22,308 nucleotides of DNA from JBEKYD01 sp049509915 (GTDB taxonomy: Bacteria > Acidobacteriota > Terriglobia > Bryobacterales > Bryobacteraceae): contig JBEKZL010000114.1 of assembly GCA_049509915.1 (NCBI GenBank), forward strand, positions 1 to 22,308, written 5' to 3'. This document shows, in pieces, positions 7,453 through 15,993 of this stretch. Each line of letters opens with the position of its first letter. Within the stretch, counting starts at the first letter, position 1. Below the pieces are notes generated by a model that searched no databases, was not told the origin of the DNA, and saw only the letters and a list, made by a program, of their open reading frames with translations. The position numbers and the translations under genes are program-made.

Positions 7453-10400
7453 TTATTGATGGTCTTCGTTTAGTTTCAGTGAGAGCAAATGGACCCGCCC
7501 AAGGTGATCGCCGCCGATAACATTTCCAACCGAAACAAACCCGCAACACAACGTGGCTACATCGCAGGTGAATGTCGCCATTTCAGCTCCGGTGGCGAGG
7601 TCCCACACCTTGAGCGTCTTGTCCCAGGAGGCGGATACGGCCCATTTGCCGTTTGAGCAGAGTGCTACCCGATTTACGGCATCCGAATGACCTTCGAACG
7701 TGCGCAGCAATCGTCCTGCCTCAAGATCCCACATTTTAATCGTCCAGTCGTCAGAGGCGGAGAGTGCGAACCGCGCGTCCGGACTCATGGCCAACCCATT
7801 GATCGGTTCCGGGTGCCCGTCAAGCGCCAGGAGCTTCGAACCGGTTTTCACGTCCCAGACGAACATTCCCAAATCGGCTGAGCAAGAAACGGCCCTGCGC
7901 CCATCCGCGCTCAACGCAACGGCGTAAACCGGCTTGGCGTGAGCCTTCCATTTGCGGATCTCGCGTCCGGTAGCAAGGTCCCAAACGCGCAACGTCCGGT
8001 CTTCAGAGGCAGAGATCGCGAGCTTGCCATCTCCGCTCACGGCTACGCTCCATACCGCTGATGTATGGCCCGCGAGCGTCCGCGGTTCCCGGTTCGTCCG
8101 GAGATCCCAGACCTTCAGGGTTCCGTCGCCTGACGCGGAAACGGCATGGCATCCATCAGGACTCAGGGCGACGTCATACACGAACGACGTGTGACCCGTG
8201 AGCGCCCTGATCTCGCGCCGGCTGTTCAGATCCCAAACCTTGGTGCTTTTATCGCTCGAAGCCAAAACCGCAAGATCGCCGTTCGTGTTCACGGCCAGGC
8301 CATTGAGGGCGCGGCACCAGCCCTCCATGGTGCGAAGCACGATCCCCGATCCGAGATCCCAAACCTTGAGGGTCGTGTCGTCCGAAGCCGAAATGGCCTC
8401 CCGGTCACCAGGCAGGAACGTCACACCGAACACCGCAGAACAGTGGCCTTGGAGCGTTCGGATCAGGCTTCCACGTTCCAAATCCCATAGCTTGAGCGTG
8501 TGATCTTCGGAGGCTGAAACAGCGCGGCGTCCGTCCGCGCTCACAGCAACGGCGTATACCGGGCCTGAGTGGGCTTTGAGAGTGCGGATAAGCTTCCCGG
8601 TCGGCAGATTCCAGACTTTCAAGGTGGTATCTTCGGACGCCGAGACAATGAACCGCTCGTCGGCGCTCATCGCAACCCCCCAGACATCCTCGGCGTGGCC
8701 TGTGAGCGTGAGGAGCGCCGTTCCCGTCGCGACGTCCCAAACCTTGAGCGTCGCGTCCTCTGATGCAGAAGCGACTATGCGCCAGTCGGCGCTCACGGCG
8801 ACTCCATTCACGGACTTCTTGTGACCTTCGAATGTTCGGGTTACCTGCCCCGTTTCCAGGTCCCACATCTTGAGCGTGGCGTCCCACGAACCGGAGATCA
8901 CATACCGGCCGTCGGGAGAGAGCGCTACGGCGCCAACGGGAAATGCGTGACCTTCCAGCGTGCCAGTCACGTGTCCGTTCTCTGCATCCCAGACCTTCAG
9001 CGTTCGGTCCTGAGCGGCAGAAACGGCGATACGACCATCCGAGCTCAGGCAGACGCCATAGAGACATCCCTCGTGGCCCGTGAGCGTTCGGAGTTCCCGT
9101 CCGGTTCCTATGTCCCAGACTTTCAACGTCTCATCGAGAGAAGCGGAAACGGCCCGTTGTCCATCGGCGCTGACGGCAACCGCGCTCACGCCGGAATGAT
9201 GGCCGACAATCGGCGGGAATAAGGAGATGCCGACGGTGTCGAGCGAGGGATGGAGCGGGCAAAGCCAGGGTTGCGGCGCGCCCCGCGTGACGGCCGTGAT
9301 GAATTGGTCGATAGTCGACAGGTTCCTGTGCGGCAAGAGCCGTCCCACCATTTGAGAAGCAAATTGCCGCGGGTCTCTGTTGATCACGGGCGCCGACAGG
9401 CGGATCGCGCCATGAATGAGATCGAGCGCCTCCCGGTCCGGATGGAGGGCGCGGATGTAGTCGAGCTGGAGGTCGTGCAAACGGATGGCCCCATTCTCGG
9501 CCTCGCGCTGAGCCAGCGAAAAGTGGACCAATCGCTCGCTCGTCTCCAGCGCTTCCGCTTCAGTAACACCCCAGAGCGTCTGCTGAATCGCAGGCGCTGC
9601 GGCCATGCTCTCCAGGAGGACCGCAAGAGCCAGATAGCGCTCGCGGTCCGTTGGATCAAGCGCATCGACGCTCACCTGAATCGCCCTGAACGGCGAGGAG
9701 TGCGGTTCGGGAAACGGGGCATTGATCGTCGCGAGGTCTGCCTTCCGGAAATGATCGAGTACGACATCCCAGAGGTGCGCCGGAACCTTTCCTCTGAGGT
9801 GCGTCCCGATGATGGCGAGGGTGAGCGACAAGCCCGCGCATTCTTCAATAAGGTCGTTCGCTTGAGGCGGCAACAGATCGACCTTCCACCCCGACCAGCG
9901 CCCAAGCACCTGACGAGATTCGTTCGACGAGAGGAGTGGCACCGTGACTTCGCGCGCGCCGAACGCCGATCCAATCGATGCATTCCGCGTGGTGATCACC
10001 AATCGCGACCGGCGTGAGGCTACGCGGAACAGCTCAACATCTGATGCGCGCCAAACGTCATCCAAGACGACCAGCACGGCCTTCGTTCTCAACACGCTCC
10101 GATACTGACTGATGCAGGCAACCTCGCCTTCGTACTCGCCAAGGAGTTTGTCGAGCGCGGGAACGCCCTTCACTCTCGAAACGAAATCGAGCTGCAGCTC
10201 GTTGCCGATCGCAAACCAGTAGATTCCGTCGGGGAAGGCCTTCTGAACCGCGACGTCGTTGCACAAGGCGAGCGCAAGAGCTGTCTTGCCGATGCCGGCC
10301 ATACCCTGAAGGGCCGTGATGCTCGTGGTCTGGTCGGGCTCCTCGGCCAGCAAGGAATCGATCAACAGTTTATAGAGCGAGCTGCGATTGACGAAGTTCT

Positions 10401-10821
10401 CCGGCAGGCCGGGCGCGTTATTATTCTGCGCAGAGGATCGCCTGGTCCGGACGGACGACCGAATGTTCCGCCTGCGACGATGTGCCGCCTGAGGAGCATG
10501 TTCAAAGGTGATCCGGTAGCCTCCTTCAGGCAGCCGCAAGCGAATCCGCTCGGAGGACCCCTCGCTGGCGTAGTACGTGTCTAGCGCTCGCCGCAGATGT
10601 CTCGCGGCGGCGCGAACGCTGCCGTCCACCTTCTCGTCAAAATCGGGTTTCGTGCCGAAGGCATCGATGGCGATCTCAATTTCTTTGACGCTGCGGTTTT
10701 CGAAAGCGGCCTTCACCAGATAACGCAACAGGTCCGTTAGCCTCCGAGCCTTCCGGAACTCACGGCTCGCGAGAATCCGCTCCAGGTGCTCTCGAATGAG
10801 TTGTTGAGACGGCTCTATCAC
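7453..10821 (-). CDS. Winged-helix/NB-ARC STAND ATPase with about 14 WD40 repeats (1122 aa)
   Basis: Residues 1-107 resemble the winged-helix domain found on many acidobacterial and deltaproteobacterial regulators (REHLERILASREF to LRLPEGGYRITF). An NB-ARC/STAND ATPase follows: Walker A GMAGIGKT at 173-180, Walker B VLVVLDDVW at 249-257, sensor-like RLVITTRN at 273-280, and AGLSLTLAI (the GLPL-type motif) at 329-337. A helical region runs to about 530. From about 538 to the end there are 13 clear WD40 repeats (GH...SADGRRAVSAS..TLKVWDL) plus one degenerate repeat, enough for two seven-bladed propellers, as in APAF-1-like proteins. It is expected to be a cytoplasmic switch: a ligand frees the ATPase, which oligomerises and activates DNA binding. 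The GTG start is the only good one. It is divergent from the transfer-like operon, with a 16-bp palindrome between them. It could instead act in phage sensing, but no effector nuclease or toxin domain is visible. Confidence 0.85.
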   Translation of the reverse strand: MIEPSQQLIREHLERILASREFRKARRLTDLLRYLVKAAFENRSVKEIEIAIDAFGTKPDFDEKVDGSVRAAARHLRRALDTYYASEGSSERIRLRLPEGGYRITFEHAPQAAHRRRRNIRSSVRTRRSSAQNNNAPGLPENFVNRSSLYKLLIDSLLAEEPDQTTSITALQGMAGIGKTALALALCNDVAVQKAFPDGIYWFAIGNELQLDFVSRVKGVPALDKLLGEYEGEVACISQYRSVLRTKAVLVVLDDVWRASDVELFRVASRRSRLVITTRNASIGSAFGAREVTVPLLSSNESRQVLGRWSGWKVDLLPPQANDLIEECAGLSLTLAIIGTHLRGKVPAHLWDVVLDHFRKADLATINAPFPEPHSSPFRAIQVSVDALDPTDRERYLALAVLLESMAAAPAIQQTLWGVTEAEALETSERLVHFSLAQREAENGAIRLHDLQLDYIRALHPDREALDLIHGAIRLSAPVINRDPRQFASQMVGRLLPHRNLSTIDQFITAVTRGAPQPWLCPLHPSLDTVGISLFPPIVGHHSGVSAVAVSADGQRAVSASLDETLKVWDIGTGRELRTLTGHEGCLYGVCLSSDGRIAVSAAQDRTLKVWDAENGHVTGTLEGHAFPVGAVALSPDGRYVISGSWDATLKMWDLETGQVTRTFEGHKKSVNGVAVSADWRIVASASEDATLKVWDVATGTALLTLTGHAEDVWGVAMSADERFIVSASEDTTLKVWNLPTGKLIRTLKAHSGPVYAVAVSADGRRAVSASEDHTLKLWDLERGSLIRTLQGHCSAVFGVTFLPGDREAISASDDTTLKVWDLGSGIVLRTMEGWCRALNGLAVNTNGDLAVLASSDKSTKVWDLNSRREIRALTGHTSFVYDVALSPDGCHAVSASGDGTLKVWDLRTNREPRTLAGHTSAVWSVAVSGDGKLAISASEDRTLRVWDLATGREIRKWKAHAKPVYAVALSADGRRAVSCSADLGMFVWDVKTGSKLLALDGHPEPINGLAMSPDARFALSASDDWTIKMWDLEAGRLLRTFEGHSDAVNRVALCSNGKWAVSASWDKTLKVWDLATGAEMATFTCDVATLCCGFVSVGNVIGGDHLGRVHLLSLKLNEDHQ

Positions 10822-10902
10822 AGTGTCCGGCTGTTTCTTTCAGTAAGCATAGACGGACATGGGGATGGCGCACAAGCGGGTGTAGCGTCACGGCACGGAA
10901 GT

Positions 10903-10918
10903 GGCGCACATGTGCGCC
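10903..10918. promoter_or_regulatory. 16-bp perfect palindrome between divergent STAND gene and transfer-like operon
   Basis: GGCGCACATGTGCGCC is its own reverse complement. It lies 82 bp upstream of the STAND gene start and 91 bp upstream of the first operon gene. The half-site GGCGCACA also occurs at 10868-10875, 35 bp before the first half of the palindrome. The position suggests an operator for a dimeric regulator controlling both directions. The winged-helix STAND protein is the obvious local candidate (inference). Confidence 0.5.
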
Positions 10919-11008
10919 CTTTTGTCGTAAGAGAACCCGGCTCACACTTGAGCTGGATTCAGGAGAGACCGACCTGAAACGAAGGTGACGACGGGAGGTG
11001 CGGAGTTC

Positions 11009-11392
11009 ATGCAACGTGATCGCATCGCGAGCAGATTTCGACAGTGCGCGCTGGTTCAGATGAAGCGCCGGGCGTTTCACGCGAATTTCGAGGCTAAGCG
11101 GAGCGAAGGCTCCCGCCGCGAGATGTTATATCGAATCAAAAATAGCGCGATCAATTTCCTTTTGGAAACCGGCTATGCCTACGTGGATTCCGTCGATTGG
11201 TCGGTTCCCGACCCGACCTTCAGCGTCGAGTTCGTCGGCGGCGGCAGGCTGCACACCAAGCTGTCCGGCCTGAGTTCCGCGGCGTTGCGAAGCGTCCGGC
11301 GCCAGCTGAACGGAAACCTACAGCCGCCGTGCCCCGCGTTCCGGCCGGACGGCTGGTACGGCGTAGCGGAAGCGGAAGGCGCTCGGAACTGA
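11009..11392 (+). CDS. Hypothetical protein, first gene of transfer-like operon (127 aa)
   Basis: I do not recognise a family. The first half is basic and helical (IASRFRQCALVQMKRRAFHA, REMLYRIKNSAINFLLETGY). The second half is mixed beta (VDWSVPDPTFSVEFVGGGRL) and ends near PAFRPDGWYG. There is no signal peptide or membrane helix. The ATG at 11009 is chosen over an upstream GTG at 10985 because GGGAGGT lies nine bases before it. The next gene begins 38 bp downstream with its own ribosome site. Position at the head of the operon and the basic composition would suit a DNA-binding or accessory protein, but that is only inference. Confidence 0.65.
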   Translation: MQRDRIASRFRQCALVQMKRRAFHANFEAKRSEGSRREMLYRIKNSAINFLLETGYAYVDSVDWSVPDPTFSVEFVGGGRLHTKLSGLSSAALRSVRRQLNGNLQPPCPAFRPDGWYGVAEAEGARN

Positions 11393-11430
11393 ATTTCAAG
11401 AGATCACAGAAGCTCAAGGAGAAAACGAAT

Positions 11431-13053
11431 ATGTTTCCCAGAAAAGAATTCGATGCTTTGATAGTGGCATTCGATCTCGGCGAGGCCGCCGTGAACCAGG
11501 CCGTTGACCGGCTGGAGCGCGTCGGCGGTTTGGAGAAACGACGCCGCGAAGAGATCAATGCGGCGGAGGTCACGGGCCTCGGCGCCGAGCTCGCGCTTCG
11601 GGTCGAGGAGCGCGACGAACTGCGCGCGGAGATGCGCCGGACGCCGAGGCCAGATCCTGTGCCGCGCCGGTCGCGGACCTGGTACGTGGCCGTCGCGCTG
11701 GTTCTCTCCATCGCCGGATTTTCGTTCGCGCACCTGGCGCTCTCGCCGTTCGCCCTCGGATGGCAGGTGTGGCCGTACAGTGCGGCGCTCGCCGTCGTCT
11801 GCGCGTATGCCACCGACGAAACCCTGGAGAAGTGCAACTGCCGCGGACTTGTCGTGACGGCGGCCGTCGCGAGCCTCATTGCGAGCCTTGCCGGGTTGAT
11901 CGTCATGGCGCTCGTCCGCGGCGACGTCCTCGCCTTGTACCTCAGGAGCGTGACGTCTGCAGCGCTTGCGGACAGCGCATCCGGGGCGGCGGCCAGCGCG
12001 CTCGATGCGGTCCGGTTCTACGAGACGGCCACCCGCGAGCTGCAGCTGTTCTTCGCGCTGCTCGCCGTTGCCATGGAGCTCGCGACCGGTCTCGCCGTCT
12101 ACGAGGCGCGGAAGATCGGCGTTCCCCCGGCAACCGATGCCCTCGCGCTCATGCAGGAACGACTGCGGTTCGTGGAGGGCGAGATGGTCGCCCTGCTCCG
12201 GCGCATCGAGTTCCTGAAACGCGAGGCCGACATCTTCGAACACCTGTTCACCCGCGACTTCTACCTGGGCCTGATCGAAGGCGCCGCGCGGCGGGCCATG
12301 AAGCGCGCGGGTCCGATGGCCGGCGCGCTTCTCCTCTTATATATGGCGGCCCACCGCCCCGCCCTCGCCCAGTCGCTCGATGCCGCGGTCGGGATCGATC
12401 TCAGCCTCACGTCCACCGCCAGGAACTACGACGGCAGCCTTGAGCACGCAAAGAACGTCGACGCGGCTGCCGAGCTCATCGGCGGGCTTCCGGCGGCGGC
12501 GCGCTTCCGGGTGATCGGGATAACCGACCAGAGCTTTTCCCGGCCGCTCGTCCTGCTTGCGGGGCGGCTTCCCAAAGATCACGGCCCCCTGGAGTTCATC
12601 GACCAGGTCGCGGTCGCGCGGAGAAGATCTGCCGCGGACATGCGGTCGGTCGGACGCGCCACGCCGGCAACGTACCGGGAGACCGACGTGATCGGGTTTC
12701 TCCTCGTGGCCGCAGATCTCCTTCGGGAGTTCCCGCAGTCGCGCAGGGCGCTCGTGATCTTTTCAGACATGCGCCACTCTGCCCCGCCTCCGAACATCGA
12801 ACTGCCGGCGGTCATCCCGGTCGCGGCGGCGCTGCGGACGGTCGAACGGCGGAACCAGGTCGCGGATCTGCGCGGCGTTGACGTGTATGTGTACGGCGTC
12901 CACGCCGCTCACAAGGACGTCGCCTACTGGCAAAGCCTCCGTACTTTCTGGGCGCGGTACTTCGCCGAATCGGGGGCGGCGCTCAAGTGTTTCTCCGTGA
13001 TGCGCGACGTTGCGGACTTTGGCGGCATGCAGCAGACGGTCGCCGGGAGGTGA
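11431..13053 (+). CDS. Polytopic membrane protein with C-terminal VWA-like domain (540 aa)
   Basis: Residues about 10-70 are charged and helical, probably a coiled coil. Hydrophobic segments lie at about 84-105, 113-127, 139-162 and 205-225. A charged helical stretch runs at about 237-292. A fifth hydrophobic segment at 296-312 ends RPALAQS and looks like an internal signal or anchor. After it the chain resembles a von Willebrand A fold: a DxSxT metal site (D323, S325, T327), a conserved-looking TD at 365-366, and LVIFSDM at 441-447. The topology would place the VWA domain outside the membrane. Start: AAGGAGA lies eight bases before ATG 11431; the frame stays open upstream, but that start is better. 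The next gene's ATG is four bases after the stop. A scaffold or envelope role in the transfer apparatus is inferred; the exact family is not recognised. Confidence 0.75.
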   Translation: MFPRKEFDALIVAFDLGEAAVNQAVDRLERVGGLEKRRREEINAAEVTGLGAELALRVEERDELRAEMRRTPRPDPVPRRSRTWYVAVALVLSIAGFSFAHLALSPFALGWQVWPYSAALAVVCAYATDETLEKCNCRGLVVTAAVASLIASLAGLIVMALVRGDVLALYLRSVTSAALADSASGAAASALDAVRFYETATRELQLFFALLAVAMELATGLAVYEARKIGVPPATDALALMQERLRFVEGEMVALLRRIEFLKREADIFEHLFTRDFYLGLIEGAARRAMKRAGPMAGALLLLYMAAHRPALAQSLDAAVGIDLSLTSTARNYDGSLEHAKNVDAAAELIGGLPAAARFRVIGITDQSFSRPLVLLAGRLPKDHGPLEFIDQVAVARRRSAADMRSVGRATPATYRETDVIGFLLVAADLLREFPQSRRALVIFSDMRHSAPPPNIELPAVIPVAAALRTVERRNQVADLRGVDVYVYGVHAAHKDVAYWQSLRTFWARYFAESGAALKCFSVMRDVADFGGMQQTVAGR

Positions 13054-13057
13054 ACCC

Positions 13058-13297
13058 ATGTTCGACAAGCTCATGCAGACGTTTGAAAAACTGATCATCA
13101 CGCTGATCGTCCTCTCGCTCCTGCCGTGCCTCATCGGCGCGATCATCCATGCGATCGGGACCGTGAACCTGCTGCTCGTCCTCGGCATCGTAAGCTTCGT
13201 CGCGTATCTGCGGCACGAGAGCCGGGTTCCTGCTGCGGGAAAACGCAGGACGGCGGGCGCGGAGCGGTCGCCGCTTCTGCCCAAAGGGGACGACTGA
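13058..13297 (+). CDS. Small membrane protein (79 aa)
   Basis: Two hydrophobic helices dominate: about 12-34 (KLIITLIVLSLLPCLIGAII) and about 35-49 (TVNLLLVLGIVSFVAYL). A basic, Pro-rich tail follows (RHESRVPAAGKRRTAGAERS). The ATG at 13058 is preceded by GGGAGGT, which overlaps the stop of the VWA-like gene, so the two are translationally linked. The stop is one base before the ATG of the coupling-type ATPase. A small membrane partner next to such an ATPase is plausible as an anchor or adaptor. I do not recognise a named family. Confidence 0.7.
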   Translation: MFDKLMQTFEKLIITLIVLSLLPCLIGAIIHAIGTVNLLLVLGIVSFVAYLRHESRVPAAGKRRTAGAERSPLLPKGDD

Positions 13298-13298
13298 G

Positions 13299-14897
13299 AT
13301 GCGCTGGCTTCTTGACCGGCTCTTCGGCGCGCGCCTTGAGGCGAAGACGAACGCCTATCTCAAAGGCCTCCGCAGCGAGCGGGTGCGCGCGTCGCGCAAG
13401 CGCGCAGAGAACCTCGTGGAGACCCTCGCCGCCGCGGGCGGCCAGACGCTTTCGATGGGCCTCGCCGAATGGGGCGACGCCGTGGCCATGCCCGTGCCGG
13501 AGTTCGTGAGGTCCCATGCGTTCGTGAGCGGCGCGAGCGGATCGGGGAAGACGACCTTCGTGTACGACAAGGAGCGGTCGCTGCTCGATCTCTTTCCGCA
13601 GACGCGCGGAATGGGATTCGGCGTGCTCGATGCGAAGCAGGATCTCTTCGACGGGACGCTGTCCCTGATCGGCCGGCGGATCGCCGGATTGGAGCGCGCG
13701 GCGGCGCGCGACCTTCGGCGGCGAACCGTGGTGGTGGACTTCTCCCTGCGCGACCCGATCTCGCCCTACAACATCCTCGCCCGCTGGCCCGGCGCCGATC
13801 CGGAGTTCTTCGCGCAGTCCCGCGCGGACCTGCTTTTGGAATTGCTCCCCGGCGCGGACGGCGTGAGCCTCGGCGGGAGCGCGCTCTTGCGGCGCGCGAT
13901 CCTGCTGCTCTCCGAATTCAGCCTCCCGATCACGTGGCTGGACGTCTTGCTACAGGACGTCGCGTTCCGGGGGCGCCTGCTCGCCCGGACGCAGAACGCC
14001 GATGTCGCGAAATATTTCGCGCACCAGTTTCCGGCGCTCCCGAAGGCTACCATCGCGGCATTGTCCCGCCGCATGGAAGCGCTCTTTGCCGCGGAGACGG
14101 TCCGCCTCGCGCTCTCCGGCACGTCGGCCCCGGATTTCCGCGCCCTGCAGGACGAAGGGAAGATCGTGCTCGTGAACTGCTTCGGCGCGGACATCAGCCG
14201 CAGCGTCCGGCAGCTCCTCCAGGCGCTCATCCTCTCGGATATCGCCCATGCCACGTTCGCGCGCCGGCAGCACGGGAACCCGTTCCTCTGGATCGCGGAC
14301 GAGGCGCAGAACTTTTTTCTCACGCAGCATCTGCGGGACCACATGATGGACCTCCTCACCATGGCGCGCTCGTTCGGTACGCACCTGATGCTCGTAAGCC
14401 AGAACATGACGACGGCCCTCCAGGACGCCCGCGTGCTCTCGGTCCTCCACACGAACATCCGGTGGGCGTTCGCCATGCGCGGCGAACCCGGCGACTGTTC
14501 CTTTCTCCGGGCGGCCCTGCCGGTGACCGGACGGCGGCGGAAGCCGCAGAACGATCCGTTCGAAGAGCCGTCCTTCTACACCCTGAACGAGGAGCGCACG
14601 ATGGCGCTCGATGAGATCGCGAACCTGCCGGACCGCGCCGGATACCTCTGGCTGAAGAGCCGGTCGCAGGAAGCGCTGCGGGTCACGGTGCCCGCGCTTT
14701 CCGTGCCGCATGGTCCGGAACTGGAGGCGGCGGTCGGACAGCTCCGCCGCGATCCGACCTTCGGCGCGCGGCTGTCGCGGAAGGAGCATGAGCAGCGCGT
14801 CGCGGCGCGCGATGAGGATTGGCTCAAAGAACCCGAGGCGGATCTCGACGCGAAGCTCAAGGGAACGTACCGGCGCTTCAGGGAGGGCGAGGCATGA
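13299..14897 (+). CDS. VirD4/TraG-like HerA-FtsK superfamily DNA-transfer ATPase (532 aa)
   Basis: Walker A is GASGSGKTT at 78-86, right after a strand of the type that opens this fold (RSHAFVS). GFGVLDAKQDLFD (107-118) matches the second strand typical of VirD4/TraD proteins (D-K-D pattern). Walker B is FLWIADEAQNF at 329-339, and LMLVSQNMTTAL (363-374) fits the sensor motif with its Gln. These motifs identify a hexameric ATPase of the type IV coupling group, expected to pump DNA at the membrane. No N-terminal membrane helix is present, so anchoring may come from the small membrane proteins on either side. It begins one base after the upstream stop and overlaps the next gene by four bases (ATGA), showing tight operon packing. 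Confidence 0.85.
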   Translation: MRWLLDRLFGARLEAKTNAYLKGLRSERVRASRKRAENLVETLAAAGGQTLSMGLAEWGDAVAMPVPEFVRSHAFVSGASGSGKTTFVYDKERSLLDLFPQTRGMGFGVLDAKQDLFDGTLSLIGRRIAGLERAAARDLRRRTVVVDFSLRDPISPYNILARWPGADPEFFAQSRADLLLELLPGADGVSLGGSALLRRAILLLSEFSLPITWLDVLLQDVAFRGRLLARTQNADVAKYFAHQFPALPKATIAALSRRMEALFAAETVRLALSGTSAPDFRALQDEGKIVLVNCFGADISRSVRQLLQALILSDIAHATFARRQHGNPFLWIADEAQNFFLTQHLRDHMMDLLTMARSFGTHLMLVSQNMTTALQDARVLSVLHTNIRWAFAMRGEPGDCSFLRAALPVTGRRRKPQNDPFEEPSFYTLNEERTMALDEIANLPDRAGYLWLKSRSQEALRVTVPALSVPHGPELEAAVGQLRRDPTFGARLSRKEHEQRVAARDEDWLKEPEADLDAKLKGTYRRFREGEA

Positions 14898-15193
14898 ACG
14901 ATCTCGTGATCGAAATCCTGTGGTGGGTCGCGGCCAGCCCGCTGCTCTTCGTCCGGGGACTTGTGCGGATGGTCGCATGGCTCAAGTTCTGGAGAATGGC
15001 GTACGCGCCGGAGATCCCGTGCAGAAACTGCGGCGCGCCCATCTCGCTCGTAGGGATCTGGAAGTGCAGCTGCCATTTCACGTATCGCGGCCATCTCCTG
15101 CGCGAATGCCCGATCTGCGGTTCGACCCCGAGGATGGTCCGGTGTTTCGCCTGCGGTGTGACGGAACGCCTGCCGGAGATCGCATGCGACTGA
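14894..15193 (+). CDS. Zinc-ribbon membrane-associated protein (99 aa)
   Basis: The N-terminus (about 5-32, VIEILWWVAASPLLFVRGLV then MVAWLKF) is hydrophobic and likely membrane-bound. The rest has paired cysteines: CxxC at 43-46, CxC near 58-60, CxxC at 73-76 and CxxC near 84-87, enough for two zinc ribbons. The spacing resembles rubredoxin-like knuckles (CRNCGAPISLVGIWKCSCHF, CPICGS, CFACG). It starts within an ATGA overlap with the ATPase gene and overlaps the following gene by 10 bases. The position suggests an adaptor linking the ATPase to DNA or to the relaxation protein. Family name not recognised. Confidence 0.75.
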   Translation: MNDLVIEILWWVAASPLLFVRGLVRMVAWLKFWRMAYAPEIPCRNCGAPISLVGIWKCSCHFTYRGHLLRECPICGSTPRMVRCFACGVTERLPEIACD

Positions 15194-15978
15194 CATCACG
15201 ATGCAAGGATCTGCTGCGGCTCCTGCGCGCGGCGCGGTGGCTCACCACCGGCCAGGTGCGGCGGCGGTTCTTTCCGGACGCGTCGGCGAGCGCGGCACGC
15301 CGGCGCCTGCGGAAGCTCACGGCGGCCGGCTATCTCGTGAAGCACCAGGAGGACCGGATGCGGGAGGCGCTGTTCACGGTAGGACGCGAAGCCGGGCACG
15401 TGTTGGAGACGGAACAGGACGGTGGAACGCCGGTGGTCGTGGAGCGGAGATTGCCGAAGCAACTGGAGCACCTGACGGGGATCAACGACATCCGCATCGC
15501 GGCGGAACTCACGGGCAGGCTCGCGTATTTTTTCGCGGCATGGGAACTGCCCACCCTCGGCTGGAAGCATCCGATCGTGCCGGATGCGGTCTTCCGGGCG
15601 GCGGAACGCACGTTCGCGGTGGAATACGACCGGGGCGGGGAGGGACTGCGATACTTCATCGGTTCGAAGATCGCGCAGTACCGGCGCGGGCTACCGGGGT
15701 TTCCGGTGGCGGCCGTGCTGGTCGTCGTGGACCGGGAGAGCCGGCTCGGGGCGCTCGCGCGCGCGATCGCGGACGGCCGCGACCGGTTCGCGTTCACGAC
15801 CATCGGCGCGATCCGCGACCGGGGCATACTCGCGCCGATCTGGCGGCGTACGCCCGACGGCAAGGCGGAACCGCTCATCGACACCTGTTCTTTCGAAGTG
15901 TTCCGTCGAGGGAACAGATCCGCAGCGGCAAGTGATGCAGAATCAACGGATTGCGGGAATTTTGGAGCAGCCTCTTAA
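15184..15978 (+). CDS. Replication-relaxation family protein (264 aa)
   Basis: Residues 5-75 form a winged helix (KDLLRLLRAARWLTTGQVRR, RLRKLTAAGYLVKHQ), as in Replic_Relax proteins of conjugative and plasmid elements. The middle has HLTGINDIRIAAEL, a hallmark segment. From 131 the sequence reads VPDAVFRAAERTFAVEYDRG and later SKIAQY. Its D134, E147-Y-D149 and K162 resemble the PD-(D/E)xK nuclease pattern. In known elements such proteins act with relaxation at the transfer origin or in plasmid replication; nuclease activity here is only suggested. The ATG at 15184 lies inside the end of the zinc-ribbon gene, so the two are coupled. Upstream in-frame sequence is open, but this start matches the domain. 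Confidence 0.8.
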   Translation: MRLTSRCKDLLRLLRAARWLTTGQVRRRFFPDASASAARRRLRKLTAAGYLVKHQEDRMREALFTVGREAGHVLETEQDGGTPVVVERRLPKQLEHLTGINDIRIAAELTGRLAYFFAAWELPTLGWKHPIVPDAVFRAAERTFAVEYDRGGEGLRYFIGSKIAQYRRGLPGFPVAAVLVVVDRESRLGALARAIADGRDRFAFTTIGAIRDRGILAPIWRRTPDGKAEPLIDTCSFEVFRRGNRSAAASDAESTDCGNFGAAS

Positions 15979-15993
15979 GGAAGGAAAAAACGT

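Noticed and set aside
7600..9240. Regular DNA repeats of about 126 bp that could look like a repeat array or CRISPR
   Set aside because: The period matches 42-residue WD40 repeats and the units are diverged coding sequence. There are no identical short repeats with unique spacers.
11197..13053. A 618-residue version of the VWA membrane protein starting upstream
   Set aside because: The extra residues overlap the 127-aa gene in another frame, are Arg-rich shadow sequence, and the ATG at 11431 has a strong ribosome site.
13950..14978. 342-codon open frame on the minus strand
   Set aside because: It is antisense to the HerA-like ATPase and has a low-complexity Arg/Ala-rich composition without motifs.
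14710..15978. A 422-residue version of the replication-relaxation protein
   Set aside because: The upstream part overlaps the ATPase and zinc-ribbon genes and lacks family sequence; the domain begins at the ATG at 15184.
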